A stretch of DNA of 64,000 nt from Narthecium ossifragum (GCA_963920575.1 OY986964.1:35764527-35828526), one strand, 5' to 3'; counted from the stretch's first letter, positions 10,411-21,572 are shown. A program made the numbers and translations. The notes: generated by a model not told the origin, from the sequence alone.

Positions 10411-11229
10411 GCTTCTAGGTAAACTGGCATAGACTGATCTCCACATTCTAGAACATACATACTTTGTTTTATGAAGGGATTGGGTGGGCCAAACAAAAAA
10501 AACCAATAATAAAGAGAAGGAAAATGACCTTCGAGCAGAGCCTTCCAGGGTTATTCAAAATGTCCATAATGGTGTCTCCTGACACCGACCAAGAACCGAG
10601 AGGTCCCTTTCTTCTTTAAATCCACAGCAATGACATAATATGGCATTATAATAAGTTCACATACGTATCTTTTTTCAATGGATGGGGCCTGCTGATCAAG
10701 ACTATTGAATTGAGACTAGTACCAAACCAGGATATGAATTAAGGGGGCCGATGGGATATGTGAGAGTGACGTGGTTGAGTAGCAACAAATTAAAACGTAC
10801 CTTGAAATGGAGAATAGAGATGATGGTAATAAAAATAAGGGGATCTGTCGTTTAGTCCTGTGTCATAACCAACTTGTCATTTGGTACCTTATATAAGATC
10901 ATAAATTTTTTAGTACCATTTAATAATAAAAAAGGCAATATTATCCTTATATGTATTTTTATATATATTCAACCCTCCAAAACCCCCCCAACCAGTCCCC
11001 GATCTCGTCCATATCCACCGCCCTGTCGTTGCCGCCGTCGTCGCCAAGCCCGATGCCGTCGCCGACCATCGCCCATCTCGAGATCCCCGTCGCGAAGAGG
11101 AGCCGGTTTTTTTTTCAAAAGTAATTTGGCCAAATGGCTTTTTTTTCATTTTTGAAAAATAAAAAGTGTCCCCTCCTGTTAATAAATTTTCACTGATTTA
11201 ATGTGAAAATGACCTTATACTAACTTTTC
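10411..11229. other. Intergenic DNA with a GC-rich patch at about 10970-11110
   Basis: The GC-rich patch (CCGCCGTCGTCGCC-type sequence) is set sharply in AT-rich DNA and has short frames on both strands without motifs. It could be a captured fragment in a degraded element but no ends were found. Confidence 0.35.
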
Positions 11230-11760
11230 GAAAAGTGACTACCAACGACAATTGACATGGAAGGTAATTGGTAATTTGTTACCAAATTTCAAAAAGTAAC
11301 TACAAAAAAAAACAATTGATATACAATGGAAAGTAACTATCAATTTTTGTAAAAATGTTAAAACAATATGGTAGTTACTTTTAAATTTTGATACACAATG
11401 AAAAGTGACTATCAATTTATGCAAAATTCAATTTAAAAAATGTTGGTGATTACTTTTTAATATTGTAAAAATATGGTAGTTACTTTTCATTTTGTAGTTA
11501 AAATAATAAAATAATAAAAAATATAGTGAAAAATATTTGTAGTTACTTTTCAATTTTGTAGTTACTTTCCTTTTTTTCAATTTTTCACGGGCATATCACT
11601 TTTTAAATATTTGTGGTTACTTTTCACTTTGTAGTTAATAATATTATAAAAAATTTTGTAAAATATTTGTAGTTACTTTTCAATTTTGATAGTTACTTTC
11701 CATTTTTTTGATAATTACGTTCCATTTTTTTATAGTAACTTTTCGACGGGAATACAAACC
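11230..11760. repeat. Degenerate AT-rich repeat block built on AGTTACTTTT
   Basis: The motif AGTTACTTTTCA and its inverse AAAAGTAACTAC recur about a dozen times. Inverse copies lie mainly in the left part and direct copies in the right, so the block could fold back on itself. No coding content. Confidence 0.6.
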
Positions 11761-12409
11761 GTCACTAAGAATGTGAAACAGTCACCTTGAAGGGAATATA
11801 GGATGGGGATATTAAAATGACATTTTAGTAATAAAAATTTACAGTTGTAAAAAAAGAGAATAAAAATGCCTTAAAAACTTCTAAGTGGACCAGAGAGCAA
11901 ATAAGTTCTCCTAAATGAATTATTCATCAATTTTCTGTAAAAACAAAGACATATGAGCTCCCATGTATCTGCTGCTTGAAGAAATCACTCCTGATTAGGA
12001 AAATATCATAACTTAGCCAACTTTCATCAAATGAGAGACCTTTCTTTCTTTATGCCCACTTTAATCATCGTGTTTGATGAGTTTTCTACCCGCTTTAGAG
12101 AAATGATAGAATTATATAATGCACGCCCGCATGTGTATATTCTGCACACCTTGATGGGGCACTCGGGTGGCGTCAGGCCTGACTGACCCTCGTGTTTTCA
12201 GGACGAATATGATTCATGTTGTCACAATTATCAATTATCAGAGGTTTGTGATAATTAATATAATTTTAAAAAATGAACTCTTTAACTTTCGAAATAAATG
12301 TAGAACTATTTTCATAACACGGTCTAAGAAGAATAATAAAGAAATTTTAAACTACGGAGTCTGATATTCACTCGCCGGAGTATGTTGCAGAGCGGACTAT
12401 ATCATAGGG
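11761..12409. other. AT-rich intergenic DNA, nothing recognised
   Basis: No motif-bearing frame, no terminal repeats. The 65-codon frame at 12167-12364 is AT-rich random sequence. Confidence 0.5.
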
Positions 12410-12538
12410 TTTGATATCGTGGATCGAATTCTTCAATCGCCAATTTTTTTATTATAAAAATTGAGTCTTTTACTCTGACTTATGATTAGAATGAATAAAT
12501 ACCAATACACTTATATATATTCGATCCACGATATCAAA
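12410..12538. repeat. Perfect 20 bp inverted repeat with 89 bp loop
   Basis: TTTGATATCGTGGATCGAAT at 12410-12429 is exactly complementary to 12519-12538. It could be a small MITE or a hairpin-forming locus. No clear target duplication was found. Confidence 0.8.
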
Positions 12539-14342
12539 TTTTCGAACCTTATCCACTAACTATAGCGCACACATGGATCGTAAACTTGGTTGAGTCGGCG
12601 ATGACAATGGTCGAACGTGTCACGGACGACACGAAAGAAATTAAATACAGCCAAGAATGATACTACTGAAATCAACGATTGAAGACTATAGTGAACTACA
12701 AGTGTGAGCCCTATTTCGCATATTTTGTCTTTTGTTGCCCAACAAGATTTTTCAATACCTCATTGACAGGATTCCCTGTTCCATCGTCAAGTTGGCCTTA
12801 AATTTTCATCATGAGATTTATTTTTATTAATAAATGTCATGGAATATTCATTTCATGGATCCTTATGATGTCGTCCGCTTCAGCTCTTCATAACATATTC
12901 TTTAAAATACACTAAGAAGAGTCATACCTTTCTCTAGTTTACATATTATTTATCGAACAACACTTTGCATTAGATACTCTAAACCATTCTCTACTAGACT
13001 TAAATATTAATATCTTAAATCATTCATCATATTTTCTATTTCTTATCCATTGATCGTATTATATGTTGATAAATATATTTGACAACAACAGTAACATATT
13101 ACATTAATTATATAATAGTAATATATTCATACTTTTATTATTTCTCTAGACTACAGTAAAAGAGCCAGTTTTCTAATTTAATGATTTTTCATCCAACAAC
13201 ATTTTTTCATCAAATACTCTAAACCATTCTCTATACCACTTAAATATTCATACTTTCATTATTTCTTTATATATTTTATTTATTATTTATTGGTCATATT
13301 ATATTCATAAATATATTTGAGAATAGTCATATATTCAAGTAACTATATAATAGTAATATATATTAAATAAAAAATATTAAAAAATTAGAAATCTTAATGT
13401 ATTATTATTTCTTATTCATTGGAGAAGATGGGTATGGAGAAGAGATAAAAGGATAAATGTGTTTTGAGAATCTTTTTTGAAAAGTAAAAAGGTCACATTT
13501 TATTATTAAATAACTATAGAATAGTAATTTGTTATTACTTGAAATTATTAGAATATGAAAATCAAAATATCTTATTATTTCTTATCCATTAGACAATATG
13601 GAAGAGTGAATTAAAAAAGATATACAAATGGATTCTGAGAATGAATTAAAGAAAAACATGATGACCATATTTTATTATAAAGTAATGGATAGAAGAGCTA
13701 TAACGATACTCTACATGTGGAATATCACTGTAGCTCTTGTAGCCAAAATATTTTAGAAGAGTTGATGTCTGAGGATTTTGATCTAAAAAACACTATAACT
13801 CTTGTAAAATAGTGCTTTTGGCTCTTTTACAGGAACTTCTACGGATGCTATAAGAGCATCCAGCACAAATATCTCATTCCTTCTACAAAACATATATTGA
13901 AATGCTACTTACAAAATAGTCTAAATTCATATGCCTAACATTTCTAGCCACATGTATTTTTAGCTGGTCAGATTTTGTAAGGAGTCCTTAACCTCTAGGC
14001 TCAATTTATTTCAAACTATATTTATCCACCAAACCAAGCCAAGCCTGGTCCAATATCTCAGCCAGTTTTGTCGTCCAAATCTATTGGATTAGATAACTAA
14101 TGTAATGGCCCCAACAAAAATATCAAGCTATCAGGTATCATTTGGTCCGCACCGACTAACAAGTAGACCCGTCTTATGGGATTATTTATCACCGTTATTG
14201 CCATAAAAATTGCGATATTATATGTACGTGGATATTCAAATGTAAGTAAGAATCATTAATCCATCGCGTGTGTGTGTTTGTGGTGGATGGGGAGCACTAC
14301 CCAATGTTCTTACTAGATGAGCCACCCATGCCAAACCACCCA
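12539..14342. other. AT-rich non-coding DNA with old direct repeats
   Basis: Two related blocks (about 12955-13155 and 13190-13370) share ATACTCTAAACCATTCTCTA and CTATATAATAGTAATATAT, so this is a diverged segmental duplication of about 230 bp spacing. A GAGCATCCAGCACAAATAT string near 13855 resembles common short-element ends. No gene is visible. Confidence 0.5.
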
Positions 14343-14668
14343 TGTTACTGCTCTCTCTCTTTCTCTCTTCTAATCACCCGCTAACCATCACATCCACTAC
14401 TCCTTTTCATGCAGTTTCATTTTGATTGTTTGATATATCTAGACATAACTTGAATCGAACATCTTCAGTCGTATGATAGAATACACATGATCTTATATAA
14501 TACTAGGTGGCATGGGTAACCACTGCTCTCCCACTACCCATTTTCTCTCCTAACCATTCGATAACCACCACCTTCGACGTGGTTTCATTTCGATCGCATG
14601 ATATATCCATTCATAACTTGTATTCTCACTCATATGATAGAATGCACTGGATCTTTTATAATAGATTT
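14343..14668. repeat. Diverged tandem duplication, two units of about 160 bp
   Basis: Unit one (about 14343-14504) and unit two (about 14505-14668) share, in order, ACTGCTCTC, a CTAACCA tract, TTTCATTT, ATGATATAT, CATAACTTG, ATATGATAGAAT and GATCTT. Non-coding. Confidence 0.65.
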
Positions 14669-15296
14669 GAGTCAAAATATTGCTGATTTATATGCGAATA
14701 TATCCCCGGCCAATAAGAAATCGACAAAGATGACCGATGCATGATTGTCACTGTTGACCGCGGGTACCGGAACCACGGGAGGTCCCACCATCGTTAGATC
14801 GAAGAGGGACGGTTGAGATCTGGCTTTTCCGGGGCTTTGATGACTAGATAAGGGAAAAGGAATTGTAAGGACATAAGACCTCAAAAGCACCGGTGACTCT
14901 TTTGTCGTTTAGGACCGGAACTTTTCAAAATTACACGTCGTAAATATGTTATTTTTGCTTTCAATCGTCGAGGTTTTATCTTTGACTTAATATCTCCAAA
15001 TGAAAAAATTTCCTTGTTTTTTAATAGATGAAATCTCAAATTAGTATCTCTGAAATGTGAATATGGAACTCTTTAACTCTTTTGTCTAAAGAGCTATTGT
15101 GAATGTGAAACTTACTGGACTTAGTTTGCAAATTTGGCCATTTTGCCTTTTTATGGTCTAAATAGAGTCTAAATATACAGGTGATGCTACCAACTTTACA
15201 AAGGTTACCAGGAAAAAAAAAGGAACTATACAAAAATTACTTCTTCTTTTTTTTTGTTCTTTTTGTGCTGATAACCCCCTCAATTTCTACACATTT
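14669..15296. other. Intergenic DNA and 3' flank of the HD-Zip gene
   Basis: No supported gene. The part next to 15296 is presumably the HD-Zip 3' UTR (T-rich, with stop codons in all frames). Confidence 0.4.
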
Positions 15297-16357
15297 TCAA
15301 ATCCACTCTTCCAAGCAGCACCAGGAAAGGGTGGGGGCGGGCGCCTCCTCCTCCGGGAAGAAGCTACTGCAGGGCTCCTCCTCCGGCTCTAACTTCATGT
15401 ACTGCTGCACGTCATAGAACACAAGTCCCTCCTGGGTGGTCACCCCGCCGAGGTCCAACGGTGGGGATTCGCTGGCCACGGCGCTCGTGTCGCTCGCCGA
15501 CGTCGGAGGTGGCGTCGCGCTGCTCTCCGGTAGCGGCGCTGCGGCGGCGGTGGCAAGACGGGCGCGGAGGCCGTCGGCCTCGGCTGCGAGAGATTGGTTG
15601 TGGCGGCTGAGGGCGTCGATGTCAGCGAGTAGAGCATCTTGGGCGGCGCGGAGAGCCGCGAAGTCCCTCTCCAGCCGCTTCGTCTTCCACCGCGCCCGCC
15701 GGTTCTGGAACCACACCGCCACCTGCCAGCATAACAAAGGTCATGGAGCTCCGATAGCCCAACAACACGAACAAGCTCGCTTTTCCTCTTTTTTTTTATA
15801 TTAATTATCGGAAATTAACTGGCTACTGGATTTCGATATGAAACTCATGAACTGCCGATTGGTTCCAAAATTTCTGATCAAGATAAATTATATAAAAAAA
15901 AAATATAATTCAATCTGGACGTGATATCCGCCTATCCGGTAATCTGGCTCCGATGTGGATCTGGAACCGAACCTTATCGGATCTAAGACTGGGATATACC
16001 TGGCGTGGCTGGAGGCCCAGCTCGCGCGCCAGCCTAGCCTTGCGTTCCGGATCGAGCTTGTTCTCCGACTCGAAGCTCCGCTCTAGCGCCCGCACCTGCT
16101 CCAGCCCCAACCGCCGCTTCTTCTCCCCCGCCGCCGGCGCCCCACCCGACCACGGCTCCTCCTCCCCCACCTCGTCCTCGTCGGTGAAGCCCATGTCACA
16201 CAACCCCTTCTCCTCCACTAAGACACACGACTACTACATGTTAAAACTTCAGAGGAACATAAAAAAATACTCTGTAGTACCAAAAGTACATGGAAAGTAG
16301 ATTTCTTGTGTGAGTGATACCTCCCAATGAGTCAACAGCAGCCCTCGGCCGTTTCAT
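15297..16357 (-). CDS. Class I homeodomain-leucine zipper transcription factor
   Basis: Three coding exons on the minus strand: 16357-16321 (37 nt), 16217-16000 and 15722-15297, with GT-AG introns of 103 and 277 bp. They join in frame to a 226-residue protein. The start [12 protein letters not shown] is typical of HD-Zip I proteins and is missed if the small first exon is ignored. The homeodomain runs from about residue 45 to 100, with helix 3 reading [16 protein letters not shown] leucine zipper follows at once, with six heptad Leu ([18 protein letters not shown] and so on, about 100-140). The C-terminus is Pro/Ala/acidic rich and ends in a Trp-containing [10 protein letters not shown], like the activation motif of this class. 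Members bind CAATNATTG-type sites and act in stress and growth responses. The exact orthologue is not assigned. Confidence 0.9.
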
Positions 16358-16630
16358 GGGCTCTGTTCAGTTGGAGCAGACGAGAGATCTAAGTAGCAGT
16401 GAAAGGATTCCAAGCTAGATGGGTGGTTTCTTTATCCGTAATAGTACAATCGATCTTTATATATATATGATGGACTCTCTCTATCTTTGTGTGGAAGAAG
16501 AGGAGGGGCTGCAGAGCAAGCGTGGAGATTTACCCTTGTCTCTCTCCTCTCTGCCCATCTCTTCTCCTTCAAAGGCCCCCACACAACCATCAAAAGCTTT
16601 GTTGAGTAGATTAGAAAGAACCGCTGCTTG

Positions 16631-16642
16631 TCTATATAAATA
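16631..16642 (-). promoter_or_regulatory. TATA box of the HD-Zip gene
   Basis: TATTTATATAGA on the minus strand, about 280 bp upstream of the ATG at 16357. This leaves room for a 5' UTR of about 250 bp, which is GA-rich on the sense strand. Confidence 0.5.
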
Positions 16643-17240
16643 CAGGGAAGAGCAGTGGTTTTGCTTGGGATTGGGGGTGGGGATTGAGGGGATGGGGGTT
16701 GGGGTTGGGGTCAAGAGGTAGTATGGTTGAAGAGATGACTGTGGTTGAGTTAAGAAAGAGGACCTCAAATAAAATTAGCCGACATGAAATCAAATGCAAC
16801 ACAAATGGAGGATGCATGTATGAGTTTCTTGCAAATTTTGTTTGGGTTCTAATTTTTAATTGCTAAAATATTTCTTTATATGAATTTTTCAGATTTATTC
16901 TGCCAAGTGCAAATGCAACTTTATTCTGATTTTCCATTTTTTTTTTTTGGCCCCTTAAATGGAGAAAAATTTAAAGCCAATCTATCGTTCTACATCAGAG
17001 CTGCTTGATTTGAATCGAAATGGTTAATGGTGCGGATTGTTGATGCAACACTAGGCGCCCTTTTCATCGTGAGCTGACATCGAACAATGACATGGTGAAC
17101 CAGATGTGAAATAGTCATACAGAGCCTGATACTGTAGTACCCGTGTCCATATCGCCTGGTGTTGAATGATGCAACACCTGATCCTGATCGATATGGCATT
17201 TGGAGATGAATAAAGTTTAATATATATACACACGTGTCAC
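16643..17240. other. HD-Zip upstream region, otherwise nothing recognised
   Basis: A G-rich GGGGTTGGGG tract on the plus strand lies at 16670-16710. The rest is AT-rich with no motif. Confidence 0.4.
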
Positions 17241-17382
17241 GGATCGGTAGTCCACTACTGATCCTATCATCTAGTCCATCGGCAATGGTATACCGATGGA
17301 CTAGATCGATGAATCGGTAGTAGACTACCGATTGAATTGTACCGATGGAATAGAAGAGAGAATCGGTATCCCACTATCGATT
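17241..17382. repeat. Four consecutive short hairpins built on ATCGGTAGT
   Basis: Hairpin 1: GGATCGGTAGT / ACTACTGATCC (17241-17264). Hairpin 2: CTAGTCCATCGG / CCGATGGACTAG (17271-17304, perfect). Hairpin 3: AATCGGTAGT / ACTACCGATT (17312-17333, perfect). Hairpin 4: AATCGGTATC / ACTATCGATT (17361-17382, imperfect). Clustered inverted motifs of this kind resemble subterminal repeats of CACTA-type elements. Confidence 0.75.
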
Positions 17383-17429
17383 TACGACATGTATAATACA
17401 CATGTCACATGGACATGTACACAAATAAA

Positions 17430-18200
17430 CGATCTCTAGAGATACAATATGCTGGATCCGAGAGACTGGACACACTCTCTGGCTGATGTAAATCCTCTCA
17501 TCTTCTTGTTGAGAAATCCCTCCCCTTGAGAGACGTCGACGAGAAGCGGCGAGAACATGCGGTATTGGGCAGTAACGCGTAGGAGAAGGCTAGCGTGCAG
17601 AGAGCCGTTCATGGATCGATTCAGAAAGGCTATGGATCGATCAAGACCTGCTATCCAGAGAGGCGTCAGCAAAGTGGATCAATCCAGATCCACAGTGGAT
17701 TGATCCGAGGATTTTGTTCCAGAGAACATGTGTCAGCCACGCAGAGTGGATCGATCCAGACCTCTCTTGGATTGATAAAAAAACAACGAGATGCAAAACT
17801 GGCTTTGATCTAACGGCTTAAATCACTCTAGTTGAGGTTATTTAAGGTCAGGATACATGTTAGGGTTAGAATAACGTGGATTCTCATATAGGAGGCCTAG
17901 AGATTGGTCTTAGGGTTTGAGTGAAAGCAAAGATAGAGAGATTTCTCTGTAGTTCTTCGAAGAAGAAGAAGTTGAGCATTCTTGAGTGAATATATATGGG
18001 ATGGATAAGAGAGATTTATATGTGAGAGTAGAGAGAGTGGGTCTTGTAAATCTCCTCATATAGTGAAGTTTTCTCTCTTCCCATGGTTTTTCTTTTGTGG
18101 TAATTTATCAGAAGGTTTTCCACGATAAATTTTGATGTCTCCTCCTTATTCTATTATATTGCTTTCCCATCTTGATTTCATCATCGCTGTCGAATTCCTA
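17430..18200 (+). mobile_element. Possible solo LTR or LTR-retrotransposon remnant
   Basis: Repeated GTGGATCGATCCAG-like boxes (about 17610-17760), a leader-like A/G-rich stretch, and an end rich in TTTTCCACGATAAATTTTG before TTCCTAACA are what many plant copia LTRs look like. No second copy, primer-binding site or target duplication was found, so this rests on resemblance only. Confidence 0.3.
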
Positions 18201-18239
18201 ACACTTCTCACTTTTCAACTTGGCAGAATGGAATCCAAA

Positions 18240-18680
18240 GCTCGACGAGAAGCACTAAAACAGGATGTCATCTTCTTGATGAGCTCCCTCATAAAGCTAG
18301 CACTTCTCTCATGCAAGCACCCACCTATGCTAGCTCCTTGTGGGATCTTTTTGTGGGTCTATGAAAGCTATCGCTTGTTCTTCTTTCCATATCCCCTTTT
18401 GTTAGCAATAGCCATTCTAGTTAATCCAGTAGGCCCCCGGAAAGGAATCCCTAGAAAAAGGGCAAAAAAGCTAGTATAGATAGGTTCTTTTGTATATAGA
18501 TAGAGAGAGGAAGCTATACATGCACCCTTTTGTTGGCGGAGGAGAGAGCTGTTTGGCTTCACATCTACTGTTAACGAGGAGGTAGGTTTTTGGGCGTCAT
18601 AGAGAGACAGGAAGCCTAAAAAGAAGGGGAAAGGCTGCTGCTCTACGTCTTCCATTTCAAGGCCCACCTAAATTGTCATA
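18240..18680. other. Possible organelle-derived DNA of unknown gene content
   Basis: Composition and phrasing (for example GGCCCCCGGAAAGGAATCCC reversed elements and AAAAAGGGCAAAAAAGC) look like plant mitochondrial intergenic DNA, and it directly precedes a plastid fragment. I recognise no gene here. A database search would settle it. Confidence 0.25.
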
Positions 18681-18689
18681 GATTTTTTG

Positions 18690-19272
18690 GACTTGAATAA
18701 AGGACTTTAAAAAGCTAGTGGCACTGAAAAAAGAGAATATTGCAGGAGTTCTTTAGCCCCTGCATTTCCCATAGATCAGCTTTTGTGTTTTCACGTCCAT
18801 AATTCTTTACGAAGAGATGTCAAAAGGGGCTTATTATTTCCCAAACAAATCCTCATATATCCATATATAAATGCTGGTTCATCAAGAATACCTGAGAAAA
18901 ACACTTCAAATTATTGATTTATCGCCGGAGATGGCTTACAACCAATAGTTCATTATCTAATTGATCTTTCCGTTATAATACTCTATCCGAGCGTTATCGG
19001 TATTTATCGAATATGTTCCTATCTAACGGAACACTATTGGATCAAATGACAAAGACGTTGTTGGGAAAGAGATGGCTTTCACATATGAAATGAAACATTT
19101 GATTCATGTCACAGAATAAAGATTTCCCATCCCTTGACCGTAAAGATACGCGGTCATAAAAATGGGATTAAGTGGAATAGAATTGGGTGGTAGAGTCGTG
19201 GAAACACTTATTTATTTCATATTTTGGACCTTAACTCAATAGAACAATATGCTACTGCTGAAGAATTGATTA
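18690..19272 (+). pseudogene. ycf2: Degraded plastid ycf2 3' segment in nuclear DNA
   Basis: The plus strand keeps many ycf2 stretches in order: GAAGAGATGTCAAAAGGG (EEMSKG) near 18815, TGGTTCATCAAGAATAC (WFIKNT) near 18875, a segment around 18995-19060 with TTCCTATCTAACGGAACAC and TTGGATCAAATGACAAAG (FLSNGT, LDQMTK), then GGTGGTAGAGTCGTGGAAAC (VVESWK) and ACAATATGCTACTGCTGAA (NMLLLK). Many substitutions and stops break the frame, so it is non-functional. ycf2 is a very large plastid protein and this is only its C-terminal part plus downstream bases. It is either a direct plastid-to-nucleus transfer or one that came through mitochondrial DNA, given the flank at 18240-18680. Confidence 0.85.
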
Positions 19273-20124
19273 ACATCATACAAATTAAGGTACATGGATG
19301 ATTAATTTGCATAACAAAGTTCTAATAAACCAACATTGATACTTCCATTGGCAATTATCGGTAGAACAACTTTATAAACCATCACCCCCCTGCTATTTTG
19401 TTGCTCGTAGTAGCTGTCTAAGTTAGGACTGGACTGGGCTGTAACGATGGGGCAGCCCAAGAATAGGAGTGGCCCAGTTGGTTCGGTAGGCAAGAGGGTG
19501 ACTGAACCAGAATAGGATAGCGGAGCAACGTGACCCAACCCAAACACATTAAGCCACGCCAAACCCATTGGCTATTAGAAATCTAAATTTATTTCTTTGG
19601 TTGAAACAAACACGTAATTGGCCCTTTCGAGTGTCATGATTCACTACCAAGACAGGTTTTCAGAAAAAATAATAATGAAATCAGAGCCTCAATAGAGACA
19701 AAAGAATACAAATTTGATGCGTTCAAATTTAGTTGGAGAAATCAAGTGCAAAACGGGCGACCAAAAACCTCGTTAAATTGGTCGTTCTAATGGCTTTACC
19801 TAGTTAGCAATTGATGTGAATGCATCAGACATTTGAGTTTTGACCCGTGTGAATGAAATAAACTCATACTATACTTAGAGGGTGTGTTTGGCTGCCGGTG
19901 AGGCCGTGAGGTATTATCCATGGAATGGTATCGGCCGAACGCGGAGGGATGGCGGCGGCGCCCCCTTGATTCTTATGAATCCACTACTTAACTCGTTCCG
20001 TTCCATGGATTCCAAATTTAATACATATTCAAACAGCGCAAGAAGCGATTGGTTTAAAAAATTACAGTTTAAAAAATCACTGTTTAATCGTCGTAAACGT
20101 TTCCTTATAAGATGGTTTTATTTA
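19273..20124. other. Intergenic DNA, nothing recognised
   Basis: A MITE-like end (GGGTGTGTTTGGCTGCCGG near 19881) is present without a clear partner. Short frames carry no motif. Confidence 0.4.
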
Positions 20125-20132
20125 TATATGTG

Positions 20133-20665
20133 TAGGGGTGTACAACGGGTCGGGTCGGACCCGACCCGTTAATTTTTGAGGGCCTTATGACCCGTCCGTT
20201 AACCTGTTAATTTATCAACATGTTAACAGGTTAACGGGTCAACAAGTTAACAGGTAAACAGGTACAGGTAACCCATTAACCCGTTATTAGTACCACATGA
20301 ATAAATATAAAGTTTTAAATTAGAATCTATTAATCCAAAATTCAAACAACATAAGTACGTATATCTAAGTTGTGTCACATGAAGAAATATAAAGTTTCCA
20401 ATGTAAGTTCCAAGTTCCAATTAACTTGGAAATTAATTAGATATATATATATACTTGTAATTTGTAAATAGTTTTTATTCTAAACGGGTAAAACGGGTTA
20501 CCCGTTAAGCAAAAACTTAAACACCCATTATCCGACCCGGTATTATTGTAACGGGTCGGGTCAGACCCGACCCGTTTACGACTACCTTATGACCCGCCCG
20601 TTAAGGTTCGGGTCGGGTTAATTTTCCGGGTCGAAAGAGGTTACTCAACCCGTTGTACACCCCTA
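20133..20665. mobile_element. hAT-type MITE with CGGGT repeats
   Basis: Left end TAGGGGTGTACAACGGGT and right end ACCCGTTGTACACCCCTA are an 18 bp perfect inverted repeat, flanked by the perfect 8 bp duplication TATATGTG at 20125-20132 and 20666-20673. The subterminal DNA is built from CGGGTCGGGTC-type motifs and the centre is AT-rich. Non-coding, 533 bp. Confidence 0.92.
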
Positions 20666-20752
20666 TATATGTGGTGTATTCTTAATGATGACTATTTCCT
20701 TAAAATGTGGAAAAGAAGTGCATCCTATCATTTCCATGGTTGAATTTTGCAG

Positions 20753-21572
20753 TTTGTGAACGTTCGTGGACGACGAAGATAGGGAGAACGAAGCAGATCT
20801 GGTAATGGCAGCATCTCTGATGACACCGGAAACAATGGCTTATGTTGTGAAGCAGGGGACTGACTGGGACTATATGTGTGAGCGTGACAGGAGAAGACCA
20901 GGGTAGAGGGTAGGCTGCAGCTATCAGATGAGGAGAGAAGCTCATCCTAAACAACCAAGTTGTTGGATAATTGTTGTCTATTTTATTCATTAAATAAAGG
21001 CCTATAAATAGGCTTACAATTGGACCTTCTTGGCAGCGAGAATCTCTTATCCGGACAACTACAATTGATCATAAAAGGAAACACTAATCAAATAAAATAA
21101 AAAACTAATATAGCAAATGATCTAACAACGTGATAAACTAATAAGATATGTGAGTACGATTTGGTCACGAGCTTGTCATGTCACATCGGGTCAGGTGGCC
21201 TGGACTGAGGTATAGTCTCATCCCCGTTTGCTTCAGGGTTAAAGAGATTAAGGAAAATATAAGATTAAAAAAAATAAATGTAAGAAAAAATAAAAATGAA
21301 TGTGATAAGTGGAATAATAATAACTCCGTAATTATTATTTTAATGCTTGATGAAAAAATAAAATTAATATAAGCTCCATGCTTATAATAACTGATCACAG
21401 GATGCCATTGAAACAAATTACGAAGAACTGGGGCTTGGAATTATTGCACACATAAAGTTGAAGTAGAAATTAATACAGTAGTAATTCATTTCTTTTGCAG
21501 ATATTTAAAGCTTAATCTAGGTGTTCATACTTGATACCATGAAGTTGATGACCAGCTAGCAGTGCCTAACGC
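20753..21572 (+). pseudogene. Decayed unprocessed RIBA copy
   Basis: Three blocks follow the order of the intact gene 10 kb downstream. Block 1 (20753-20938) matches exon 3, still preceded by its GCAG acceptor, with [14 protein letters not shown] coding followed by indels and stops. Block 2 (about 21370-21445) matches the 3' part of exon 6 (ATAAGCTCCATGCTTATAA ... GAAGAACTGGGGCTTGG). Block 3 (about 21488-21572) matches the acceptor and start of exon 7 (TCTTTTGCAGATATTTAAAG ... CATGAAGTTGATGACCA). Splice signals are kept, so this came from DNA duplication, not from mRNA. Exons 1, 2, 4, 5 and most of 6 were not found. The gaps hold AT-rich DNA. Confidence 0.82.

Noticed and set aside
10264..10506. 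80-codon minus-strand frame
   Set aside because: Crosses the LINE target-duplication boundary at 10394, so it is a chance fusion of LINE and flank.
15436..15804. 122-codon plus-strand frame over the HD-Zip gene
   Set aside because: Shadow of GC-rich exon 3; Ala/Arg-rich with no motif.
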